A stretch of DNA of 6,398 nt, from the NCBI GenBank assembly GCA_900766945.1, contig CAAFXD010000080.1, positions 1 through 6,398 on the forward strand, read 5' to 3'. The position numbers were made by a program, and so were the translations under genes. The DNA comes from Clostridia bacterium. Its GTDB lineage: Bacteria; Bacillota; Clostridia; Oscillospirales; Acutalibacteraceae. The notes under the pieces were generated by a model, which had not been told where the DNA came from, ran no database searches, and was given only the letters and a program-made list of their open reading frames with translations. Of this stretch, positions 1 to 5,407 are shown piece after piece (position 1 is the stretch's first letter; each line of letters opens with the position of its first letter).

Positions 1-950
1 ATCGCCTGCTCACCGCCGCTTTGACCGCCTGTGGGTTGGATACAACAGGCAAAATCGGCGGCAGTATTCTCTTTTTCATTTATGATACAATCAAGATTAT
101 GGTGCTTTTGGGCGTTTTGATTTTGATTATCTCCTATATACAAAGTTTTTTCCCGCCCGAACGGACAAAAAAGATTTTGGGACGGTTGCACGGTATCGGC
201 GCAAACTGCATGGCGGCACTTTTGGGCACCGTCACGCCCTTTTGCTCGTGCTCGTCTATTCCGCTGTTTATGGGATTCACAAGTGCAGGGCTCCCCTTAG
301 ACGTAACCTTTTCGTTTTTGATTTCCTCTCCGATGGTAGACCTCGGCAGTCTTGTCCTGTTAATGAGCATTTTCGGGTGGAAAGTCGCGACGGTCTATGT
401 TGTGCTCGGCCTTGTCATTGCCGTGCTCGGCGGCACGCTGATTGAAAAACTCCACCTGGAAAATCAGGTGGAGGAATTTATACGAAACGGGAACTCTATT
501 GACGCGCCGCAAGAGGAATTGCACTTTAAAGAACGAATACAATATGCGTGGGGACAGGTGCTTTTCACCGCAAAAAAAGTGTTCCCCTATGTGCTGATCG
601 GCGTGGGTATCGGCGCGGTGATTCACAACTGGATTCCCGCGGATTTTATTGTGAAAGCACTTGGCAACAACAATCCCTTGGGCGTGATACTTGCCACCGT
701 TGCGGGCGTGCCGATGTACGCTGATATTTTCGGCACAATCCCCATTGCCGAGGCGTTGTTGGCGAAGGGCGCACTCCTCGGCGTTGTTCTTTCCTTTATG
801 ATGGCGGTTACAACCCTTTCTCTGCCGTCAATGATACTGCTACGCAAGGCAGTTAAACCCAAACTGCTCGGGATTTTCATTGCAATCTGCACAATAGGGA
901 TTATCCTTGTAGGCTACTTTTTCAACTTTATACAACCAATACTCATTTAA
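1..950 (+). CDS. CSCSS-motif permease, ArsP_1/DUF318 (UPF0718) family, 5' end outside the window
   Basis: Integral membrane permease. The frame is open to the left edge (codons from base 3), and the first in-window start-like codon, TTG at 21, lacks a Shine-Dalgarno sequence. The true start is therefore upstream, with probably about 20 residues missing. Numbered from TTG 21, a first membrane helix lies near residues 15-40, followed by PPERTKKILGR. TPFCSCSSIPLF follows with Cys75 and Cys77, then SSPMVDLGS near 103-111. A charged cytoplasmic loop spans about 143-178, and four or so further hydrophobic segments run to the C-terminus. The Cys pair and surrounding motifs are typical of the ArsP_1 family; characterised ArsP proteins export trivalent organoarsenicals, but many clostridial members are uncharacterised. 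The downstream thioredoxin-like gene starts 20 nt after the stop, the usual partner of this subfamily. The substrate (arsenical, copper, zinc or other) is not determined. Family assignment is confident; the substrate is inference. Confidence 0.9.
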   Translation, partial: RLLTAALTACGLDTTGKIGGSILFFIYDTIKIMVLLGVLILIISYIQSFFPPERTKKILGRLHGIGANCMAALLGTVTPFCSCSSIPLFMGFTSAGLPLDVTFSFLISSPMVDLGSLVLLMSIFGWKVATVYVVLGLVIAVLGGTLIEKLHLENQVEEFIRNGNSIDAPQEELHFKERIQYAWGQVLFTAKKVFPYVLIGVGIGAVIHNWIPADFIVKALGNNNPLGVILATVAGVPMYADIFGTIPIAEALLAKGALLGVVLSFMMAVTTLSLPSMILLRKAVKPKLLGIFIAICTIGIILVGYFFNFIQPILI

Positions 951-970
951 AACTTTGGAGGGAATGGATT

Positions 971-1324
971 ATGGCATTTTTTGTTCGCGTCAAGAAAAAA
1001 GGAGAAAAAAAGGCTTCGCCCGCGTGCTGTTGCAACGCACAGCAAAGCGGAGAAACCGAAAACTGCTGTGAAAAAGTACAGGGCGGTATTTCAAGCATAA
1101 AAGTTTTAGGTGCGGGGTGCAAATCCTGCCGCGAACTGTTTGAAAACGCAAAGCAAGCGGTAAGTGCAATGGGACTCGGCACAGAAGTCGAATATATCAC
1201 CGATATGCAAAAAATTATGGAATACGGCGTAATGCGTATGCCCGCACTTGTGGTAAACGAGAAGGTTGTTTCACAGGGCAAGGTGTTAAAGAGTGCGGAT
1301 ATTGCAAAACTGCTCGGGCATTGA
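971..1324 (+). CDS. Small thioredoxin-fold protein with Cys-rich N-terminus, permease partner
   Basis: A 117-residue cytoplasmic thioredoxin-fold protein of the MTH895/TM0996 'redox-active disulfide protein' type. The ATG at 971 has TTGGAGGGA about 8 nt upstream. The core begins near residue 42 with IKVLGAGCKSC, giving a CxxC pair at Cys50/Cys53 at the start of the first helix. The expected cis-proline follows at MRMP (Pro91), then ALVVNEKVVSQGKV. Residues 1-40 are an unusual prefix: a basic stretch (KKKGEKK) followed by a CCC triplet at 19-21 and a CC pair at 32-33, which could bind a soft metal or metalloid. I recall similar Cys-rich prefixes on clostridial homologues that follow this permease. 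It likely works with the upstream permease as a thiol donor, reductant or metal carrier; that role is inference from the operon. There is no sign of truncation. Confidence 0.88.
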   Translation: MAFFVRVKKKGEKKASPACCCNAQQSGETENCCEKVQGGISSIKVLGAGCKSCRELFENAKQAVSAMGLGTEVEYITDMQKIMEYGVMRMPALVVNEKVVSQGKVLKSADIAKLLGH

Positions 1325-1350
1325 GCGTTGCATTGGAATGCGCACAACGC
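1325..1350 (+). repeat. 6-bp inverted repeat just after the thioredoxin-like gene
   Basis: GCGTTG (1325-1330) and CAACGC (1345-1350) are exact complements starting at the first base after the stop codon. The 14-nt loop itself contains CATT/AATG. No U-run follows, so this may be a 3'-end stabilising hairpin rather than a terminator. Confidence 0.4.
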
Positions 1351-1363
1351 AAAACAGCAGGAA

Positions 1364-1400
1364 AAAAGCAGAGCATCAAGGTGCGCTGCTTTTACTTTTT
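1364..1400. terminator. Bidirectional terminator between convergent genes
   Basis: AAAAGCAG (1364-1371) pairs with CTGCTTTT (1386-1393). Inside is an A-G mismatch, then a GC/GC pair (1373-1374 with 1383-1384) around the loop ATCAAGGT. T-rich tails exist on both strands: TTTTACTTTTT on plus, and TTTTTT on minus (complement of 1362-1367). It can end the permease operon from the left and the HTH gene from the right. The HTH stop codon (1392-1394) lies inside the stem. Confidence 0.75.
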
Positions 1401-1592
1401 ATACTCGATGATATCTGAAATTTGACAGCCTAATGCTTCACAAATTCTGTCCAGCACATAACTGTCGTATCTTTTCACTTTGTTTTTGTAATAATTATCT
1501 GTAATTTGATATTGTATACCTGTTCTTTTCGCCAGTTCATATCTGGTTATGCCGTGTTTTTCCAATGCTTTATCCAGTGTTAATTGAATCAT
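1392..1592 (-). CDS. Cro/CI (XRE)-type helix-turn-helix regulator, 66 residues
   Basis: A compact DNA-binding protein consisting of little more than one HTH domain (HTH_26/YozG-like). After the N-terminal helix (LDKALEKHG), the sequence ITRYELAKRTGI gives helix 2 and the turn. The recognition helix follows near residues 27-38. The domain closes with LDRICEALGCQISDIIEY, the characteristic final helix and tail of this family. The ATG at 1592 is the only reasonable start because an in-frame TAG lies four codons upstream. An AGAGGTG element lies about 12 nt before it, slightly long spacing. The gene converges on the thioredoxin-like gene and is divergent from the S1-domain gene, with a 217-nt AT-rich region between. 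Autoregulation or control of a neighbour is plausible because palindromes occur in that region, but no target is shown. No effector domain is present. Confidence 0.85.
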   Translation of the reverse strand: MIQLTLDKALEKHGITRYELAKRTGIQYQITDNYYKNKVKRYDSYVLDRICEALGCQISDIIEYKK

Positions 1593-1640
1593 AATGATAT
1601 TCTACACCTCTTGTACTCGTTTTATTAGATATATATTTTA

Positions 1641-1678
1641 TTGGCAATTCATTTGAATAGATATATTTATATAAATAT
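1641..1678 (+). promoter_or_regulatory. Candidate plus-strand promoter with embedded palindromes
   Basis: TTGGCA (1641-1646) matches five of six bases of a -35 box. AT-rich -10-like hexamers follow: TATATT at 1662-1667 (15-nt spacer) or TATTTA at 1664-1669 (17-nt spacer). The -10 zone lies in a perfect palindrome ATATTTATATAAATAT (1663-1678), and ATTCA-tt-TGAAT sits between the boxes. This arrangement fits a repressed promoter with operators for the adjacent HTH protein, but AT-rich DNA gives such matches by chance, so confidence is limited. Confidence 0.35.
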
Positions 1679-1744
1679 GTATAAAGAGAGGTAGGAAACT
1701 ATGGTTTGAATCATCAAACGCCGATACGCGCAAAACCCGTTTCT

Positions 1745-1786
1745 ATTTTACAGCACAGGCGCATATACATAAAAAGGCTGTAAAAT
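1745..1786 (+). repeat. 10-bp perfect inverted repeat upstream of the S1-domain gene
   Basis: ATTTTACAGC (1745-1754) and GCTGTAAAAT (1777-1786) are exact reverse complements separated by 22 nt, ending 23 nt before the S1-domain start codon. There is no U-run, so it is not a standard terminator. It may be a leader hairpin or an operator. TTTACA (1747-1752), a -35-like hexamer, with TAAAAA (1770-1775) 17 nt away, overlaps it and is a weak candidate promoter. Confidence 0.5.
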
Positions 1787-1809
1787 TCAAAAGATAACGG
1801 GTGAGATGT

Positions 1810-2736
1810 ATGAAAACCTATTTGCCGGAGGGTGTATTATTCGCCGACAGCGAAAACCAACGCAATATTTCCTGTTTCGCAAGACTGCGCGAAGCCTTCT
1901 ATGAAGAAACCGTATTGGAGGCGCGTGCCGTGCGGTGTGACCGCGAGCACAACCTACATATTGATTTGGGCGACACGCGCGGGTTTATGCCACGGGCGGA
2001 ATGTGCCTTGGGGCTTACCGAGGGCACGGTGCGGGATATTGCCGTGATTTCCCGCGTGAACAAGCCGGTTTGCTTTAAAATTCTCGGATTTCACGATGAC
2101 GAAAGCGGCGTGCGCACCGCCGTGCTCAGCCGCCGCGCCGTACAGGCGGATTGCCGCGCGCAATATCTGCAAAATTTGCGCCCGGGCGATGTGATAGACG
2201 CTGTGGTCACCCGCTTAGAGCCGTTCGGTGCGTTTTGCGATGTCGGGGCGGGCATCCCCGCGCTTTTGCCGATTGACAGCATTTCCGTTTCGCGCATTCC
2301 GCACCCGTCCGCCCGCTTTTCTGTCGGACAGCAAATTCGTGCGGTACTCAAAAGTATAGACAAGGACGGTCGCATTACCTTAACACATAAAGAATTGCTC
2401 GGCACTTGGGAAGAGAATGCCGCGCGCTTTTCGGCGGGCGAAACCGTATCGGGCGTGGTGCGCTCTGTGGAAAAATACGGCATATTCGTTGAGCTTGCGC
2501 CGAACCTTGCGGGGCTTGCAGAATATGTGCCGGGGGTTGCGGCGGGCGACACGGCAAGCGTATTCATCAAAAGCATCAACCCCGCGCGATTGAAAATCAA
2601 GCTGATTTTGGTAGACCGTTTCCCGCCTGCCGCCGAGCGGGTTGTGTTCCCCTACCCCGACATTACGCATATTGACCGCTGGCAGTATTCGCCCGATATA
2701 TGCGAAAAACGGATAGAAACTGTGTTTTCAGAATAA
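1810..2736 (+). CDS. Free-standing protein with three S1 (OB-fold) RNA-binding domains
   Basis: A 308-residue cytoplasmic protein, probably RNA-binding, of a type often labelled '30S ribosomal protein S1' in Clostridia but shorter than ribosomal S1. I place the start at ATG 1810 because GGGTGA (1799-1804) is a suitable ribosome binding site for it; the GTG at 1801 falls inside that site. Domain 1 (about 33-110) is degenerate (LHIDLGDTRGFMPRAE). Domain 2 (about 122-195) is a good S1 match: LRPGDVIDAVVTRLEPFGAF, then GIPALLP and GRITLTHKELLG. Domain 3 (about 207-268) has AGETVSGVVRSVEKYGIFVE, NLAGLAE and IKSINPARLKIKLILVD. A conserved-looking tail near 285-300 contains HIDRWQYSP. It could modulate translation initiation or mRNA stability; that is inference. 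It is divergent from the HTH gene and followed only by the next gene's promoter, with no terminator visible. Confidence 0.88.
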   Translation: MKTYLPEGVLFADSENQRNISCFARLREAFYEETVLEARAVRCDREHNLHIDLGDTRGFMPRAECALGLTEGTVRDIAVISRVNKPVCFKILGFHDDESGVRTAVLSRRAVQADCRAQYLQNLRPGDVIDAVVTRLEPFGAFCDVGAGIPALLPIDSISVSRIPHPSARFSVGQQIRAVLKSIDKDGRITLTHKELLGTWEENAARFSAGETVSGVVRSVEKYGIFVELAPNLAGLAEYVPGVAAGDTASVFIKSINPARLKIKLILVDRFPPAAERVVFPYPDITHIDRWQYSPDICEKRIETVFSE

Positions 2737-2751
2737 ATTCCGTCATTTGAA

Positions 2752-2780
2752 TTGCATTTTTTTGTGGAATGTGGTATTAT
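2752..2780 (+). promoter_or_regulatory. Extended -10 promoter for the dockerin hydrolase
   Basis: The -10 TATTAT (2775-2780) is preceded by TG plus one base (TGGTATTAT), an extended -10. A weak -35 TTGCAT (2752-2757) lies at the ideal 17-nt spacing. Transcription would start near 2787, giving a leader of about 40 nt with GGGGAGG before the start codon at 2826. This also rules out the in-frame ATG at 2769, which lies inside the promoter. Confidence 0.7.
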
Positions 2781-2825
2781 GATTTTGTATTTACAGTTTC
2801 TGCTGCAAATGGGGAGGAATTCAAA

Positions 2826-4784
2826 ATGCAAAAACATGTATGGAAAAAACTGCTCAGCGTGCTGTTGGCGTGCACCCTGATTGTTTCGGTTGCCGTGCCG
2901 GCTTTGGCAGCTGCCGAATCGGACGCCAATCCCATTTTAATTGTCGCCGGGTTCACGGAATATGTGTTGCAAAACACCGAAACCGGCGAAAACGCATTCC
3001 CGCACAATACCGATAAAATCGTCAACACCGTCACGGCAGTTGCGCCGTCGCTGTTGACCTTGCTTGCAAGCGGGCGCACACAGGCGGATTATGATGCTTT
3101 TTGTGACGCGGCATTGCCCATCATCGGCGATATGTTTGACGACATCGCCTGCAACCCCGACGGCACCGTAAAGCATCCCGAGGTACAGTTGGAATATCAG
3201 TTCCCGGAATCGGTTGCAACCTACGGCGTAGAAACCGTTGGGCAGGCAGACGCATTTGATAAGCAAATTTTATACGGCGCGGTTGACGCCGTCGGCGCAG
3301 ATAAAGTCTATGTTTACGGCTTGGATTGGCGCTTAAATCCGTTGGATGTTGCCGATGAGCTCAACGCTTGGATTCAACACATTAAAGAAGTACAAGGCTG
3401 TGACAAGGTCTCCATTGCCGGTATCAGCATGGGCGGCGCGATGGTTTCCGCCTATCTTGCAAAATACGGCACGGACGACATTTCCAATGTCACGATGATT
3501 TCTTCCGCCTTTACGGGGCTCTCCTATGTCGGCGAGCTGTACCAAGGCAATGTGCAAATTGACGAGGACGGCCTTTACAATATGCTCAACGCCGCGCTCG
3601 GCGCAGACACATTAAGCCGCATTTTCGGCTCGACGGGGCTTGTTAAACAGGTCATCGCGTTGATTGACGATTTGTATGCGGCAGAGCAAGACCGCATTTT
3701 CGCCGAATGCTTAGTGCCCGCCTTTGGGTATAATCCGGGCATGTGGTCGTTTGTGCCGTCGGAAAATTACGACGCGGCAAAAGAATTTATGTTTGCGCAT
3801 ATGGACTCGACCGATGTGCAAAAGGCGGCGCTGTCCGCAAAACTCGACGCCTATCATGCGGTGCAGGCGAATGCCGCGCAAACCCTGAAAAACGCCAAAG
3901 CGGCAGGCGTGAATGTGGCAATCACCTCGAACTACAATTTCCAAATCGCGCCGGTGGCCGCCACCGCCAAGCAGACGAGCGACCAAGTTATTGAAACCGT
4001 GCACACCAGCGGCTATGCCACCTGTGCAAATCTCGGCGAAACCTTGCCCGCATCCGTGAAAGACGGCAAATATGTTTCCGCTGACCGCGTGATTGACGCT
4101 TCGACTTGCTTCTTGCCGGATAACACCTGGTTTATTAAAAATATGCAACATGTCGGGTTTGACAACAGCCAAAACCAATGCAAATTCTATGCGTGGCTCT
4201 TGACCACCGACAAACAGGTGACTGTCAATTCCAACCCCGATTACCCGCAGTTTATGCTGTATAACGACGAAACCAAGGTGCTCTCTCCCCTTTCGATGTT
4301 ACGCGGCGATGTAAACTTTGACGGAAAAGTCAATTTGGTGGACGCGCGCATCACCCTGCGCTATGTGCATTCGCTTGCCACGCTTTCGCCGTTGGCAAAA
4401 GAGGCCGCCGATATGGACGGCAACAGCAAAATCAGCCACACCGATGTACAACGGATTCTCAATGTATATGCCGGTGTGGAAACGGTTGAAGCACCCGCGT
4501 TCAGCACCGACCAAATCAAAGAAGCCGTCAGCGGCATTACCGAACAGACAGGCACCGACAGCACCGGCGACGCGGAAAATGCGCTCGGCGGCATTACCGA
4601 TAAAATCGGAGAAATCATCGGCGCTTTTGACAGCGCCAAAACGCAATCCGCCGAAAAACGCGAACAGCTTTCCGACAAACTGCAAAATCTGCCCGCATTT
4701 TCGTTGACCCAGCCTATTGAAGCATCGACACAGGCAGAAGAACCTGCCGACGGGGAAACCCCCGTTTCCCAAGACGCCGCCTAA
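2826..4784 (+). CDS. Secreted LCAT/lipase-like alpha/beta hydrolase with type I dockerin
   Basis: A 652-residue exported protein. ATG 2826 follows GGGGAGG at 7-8 nt. Residues 1-28 form a Sec signal peptide: basic KK, a hydrophobic core, then PALA before Ala29. The hydrolase domain (about 34-465) starts with ILIVAGFTEY. It has an LCAT-like stretch (VYVYGLDWRLNPL at 161-173), then the nucleophile elbow GISMGG with Ser201. His442 (NMQHVGF) is the likely catalytic histidine; the acid is uncertain (Asp386, Asp420 or Asp432 are candidates). A dockerin type I pair follows. Loop 1 has D495, N497, D499 and D506; loop 2 has D529, D531, N533 and D540, both fitting the 12-residue Ca2+ loop. The dockerin is internal: a 100-residue polar, partly helical tail follows, with a 19-residue near-repeat (SGITEQTG/GGITDKIG). 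Likely an esterase, lipase or acyltransferase tethered to an outside scaffold by cohesin; the substrate is unknown. No cohesin is present in the window. Confidence 0.87.
   Translation: MQKHVWKKLLSVLLACTLIVSVAVPALAAAESDANPILIVAGFTEYVLQNTETGENAFPHNTDKIVNTVTAVAPSLLTLLASGRTQADYDAFCDAALPIIGDMFDDIACNPDGTVKHPEVQLEYQFPESVATYGVETVGQADAFDKQILYGAVDAVGADKVYVYGLDWRLNPLDVADELNAWIQHIKEVQGCDKVSIAGISMGGAMVSAYLAKYGTDDISNVTMISSAFTGLSYVGELYQGNVQIDEDGLYNMLNAALGADTLSRIFGSTGLVKQVIALIDDLYAAEQDRIFAECLVPAFGYNPGMWSFVPSENYDAAKEFMFAHMDSTDVQKAALSAKLDAYHAVQANAAQTLKNAKAAGVNVAITSNYNFQIAPVAATAKQTSDQVIETVHTSGYATCANLGETLPASVKDGKYVSADRVIDASTCFLPDNTWFIKNMQHVGFDNSQNQCKFYAWLLTTDKQVTVNSNPDYPQFMLYNDETKVLSPLSMLRGDVNFDGKVNLVDARITLRYVHSLATLSPLAKEAADMDGNSKISHTDVQRILNVYAGVETVEAPAFSTDQIKEAVSGITEQTGTDSTGDAENALGGITDKIGEIIGAFDSAKTQSAEKREQLSDKLQNLPAFSLTQPIEASTQAEEPADGETPVSQDAA
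4531..4600 (+). repeat. In-frame 13-bp direct repeat in the hydrolase tail
   Basis: GCGGCATTACCGA occurs exactly at 4531-4543 and 4588-4600, 57 bp apart and in frame. It encodes the matching residues SGIT and GGIT in the C-terminal extension. This suggests a small internal duplication of a 19-residue helical unit (residues near 563-575 and 582-594). Confidence 0.5.
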
Positions 4785-4819
4785 ACGGCGCACCGGTAAA
4801 ACTACACATTTCAAACCCC

Positions 4820-4856
4820 GCGCACCCGAGGATTTCCCCCTCGGGTGCGCATTTTT
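4820..4856 (+). terminator. Strong rho-independent terminator after the hydrolase gene
   Basis: A perfect 12-bp GC-rich stem, GCGCACCCGAGG (4820-4831) with CCTCGGGTGCGC (4839-4850), has a 7-nt loop and is followed by ATTTTTGTTG. It lies 36 nt after the stop codon. Confidence 0.92.
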
Positions 4857-4922
4857 GTTGCAAAAACAGCTGAAATCGCGTAAAAAATTGCATTTTTGTA
4901 TGATTTTACCACATATTTTCCG

Positions 4923-4968
4923 ATAGGAACTATTCTTCCTATTCTGTAAAAGCGCATTGATTTATACT
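4923..4968 (+). promoter_or_regulatory. Candidate promoter with an operator-like palindrome before the 77-residue gene
   Basis: ATAGGAA (4923-4929) and TTCCTAT (4936-4942) form a perfect 7-bp inverted repeat with a 6-nt spacer. A -10-like TATACT lies at 4963-4968; its -35 position would be near 4940-4945, touching the palindrome, but no good -35 hexamer is present there. This would suit an activator- or repressor-controlled start near 4975. TTGACT at 4980-4985 is another -35 candidate, but it lacks a good -10. Confidence 0.35.
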
Positions 4969-4984
4969 GCAAAGGATTTTTGAC

Positions 4985-5047
4985 TGTGTTAAAAAAACAC
5001 ATAAAAATCCTGTTGCGAAACAGGCAATTCTACGAAAGGATTTCGTA
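4985..5047 (+). promoter_or_regulatory. Structured leader: three tandem hairpins, the last enclosing the ribosome binding site
   Basis: Three perfect small stem-loops follow one another. TGTGTT/AACACA (4985-4990 with 4996-5001) has a 5-nt A loop. CCTGTT/AACAGG (5009-5014 with 5019-5024) has the GNRA-type tetraloop GCGA. TACGAAA/TTTCGTA (5031-5037 with 5041-5047) has the loop GGA. In the last, the Shine-Dalgarno AAAGGA (5035-5040) lies partly in the stem and partly in the loop, and the 3' arm includes the A of the start codon. Folding would hinder ribosome access. Confidence 0.55.
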
Positions 5048-5280
5048 TGCAGTTCGAGTATTTTTGTATTCCCGAAACCCATGCCCTTCCGGACGGCACA
5101 CGGTTTCCAACCCACGCTGTGCAATGTGTCTGCCGCATACGGCAAAAAACCGTGCAGACCATATGCTTTCATGATGTATCCGTCGATACGGCATTTACCG
5201 AACGCCTCTGCCAACTGTGCACCGAGGCGCAGGTAGACCCACACCATTTTCTCGATATTGTATATGACTTATCCCCGTAA
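5047..5280 (+). CDS. 77-residue DUF6514-like protein
   Basis: A small soluble protein with no signal peptide or membrane helix. ATG 5047 has AAAGGA 6 nt upstream. The N-terminal half (FEYFCIPETHALPDGTRFPT) looks like beta strands, and HAVQCVCRI continues this. The C-terminal half, HDVSVDTAFTERLCQLCTEA followed by QVDPHHFLDIVYDLSP, looks like a helical segment and a terminal motif. This pattern, with a V/ISxD turn, a Cys in the helix and a PxHxxDIVxD ending, resembles what I recall of clostridial DUF6514 proteins, whose function is unknown. The match is from memory and should be treated as probable. It has five cysteines for its size, so metal or redox chemistry cannot be excluded. It is a single-gene unit, with a hairpin-rich leader before it and its own terminator after it. 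Confidence 0.72.
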   Translation: MQFEYFCIPETHALPDGTRFPTHAVQCVCRIRQKTVQTICFHDVSVDTAFTERLCQLCTEAQVDPHHFLDIVYDLSP

Positions 5281-5322
5281 CCCGCCTCTTGCCGTACAAA
5301 AGCCTTCGCGGGTTCTTTTTTT
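5279..5322 (+). terminator. Terminator of the 77-residue gene
   Basis: AACCCGC (5279-5285) pairs with GCGGGTT (5308-5314), with a 22-nt loop, and is followed by CTTTTTTT (5315-5322). The stem begins within the stop codon. The long loop makes it weaker than the other terminators here, but the T7 tail is clear. Confidence 0.7.
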
Positions 5323-5345
5323 GCAGTCGCTTGCGGCAGGTGTAT

Positions 5346-5390
5346 TGCAAAAACAAAAACAGCGCCCTTGGCAAAAAGCCAAAGGCGCTG
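5346..5390 (-). terminator. Terminator of the minus-strand 69-residue gene
   Basis: CAGCGCC (5360-5366) pairs with GGCGCTG (5384-5390). One mismatch separates this from a second 5-bp stem, TTGGC/GCCAA (5368-5372 with 5378-5382), around an A5 loop. Read on the minus strand it is followed by TTTTTGTTTTTG. It lies 18 nt beyond the stop codon of the minus-strand gene. Confidence 0.82.
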
Positions 5391-5407
5391 TAATGATTGA
5401 ATGTTGA

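Larger units (their letters stand above)
1593..1809. other. AT-rich intergenic region between the divergent HTH and S1-domain genes
   Basis: This 217-nt stretch holds no normal-length gene. Going left to right it contains: the HTH gene's leader and ribosome binding site (minus strand); two copies of TAGATATAT (near 1625 and 1659); an interrupted inverted repeat ATTCA-tt-TGAAT (1647-1658); a perfect 16-bp AT palindrome (1663-1678); a ribosome binding site with a two-codon ORF (1685-1709); a 6-bp hairpin GTTTGA-atca-TCAAAC (1704-1719); and a 10-bp inverted repeat (1745-1786). A minus-strand promoter for the HTH gene must lie here. TTGCCA (complement of 1641-1646) followed by AT-rich sequence is a candidate, but no -10 stands out. 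Confidence 0.6.

Noticed and set aside
943..1347. Minus-strand 134-residue frame opposite the thioredoxin-like gene
   Set aside because: Fully antisense to a gene with clear CxxC and cis-Pro motifs and a strong ribosome binding site.
1801..1809. GTG at 1801 as start of the S1-domain protein
   Set aside because: It overlaps the GGGTGA ribosome binding site that serves ATG 1810 and has no such site of its own.
2091..2600. Minus-strand 169-residue frame inside the S1-domain gene
   Set aside because: Antisense to a well-supported S1-domain coding sequence; no ribosome binding site evidence and no domain-like sequence.
2769..2825. Earlier in-frame ATG for the hydrolase gene at 2769
   Set aside because: It lies inside the extended -10 promoter, lacks a ribosome binding site, and would place 19 residues before a normal signal peptide.
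3711..4178. Minus-strand 155-residue frame inside the hydrolase gene
   Set aside because: Antisense to the hydrolase domain with no independent support.
4299..4814. Minus-strand 171-residue frame opposite the dockerin and tail
   Set aside because: Antisense to recognisable dockerin codons; Gly/Phe/Arg-rich composition is typical of a shadow frame in this base composition.
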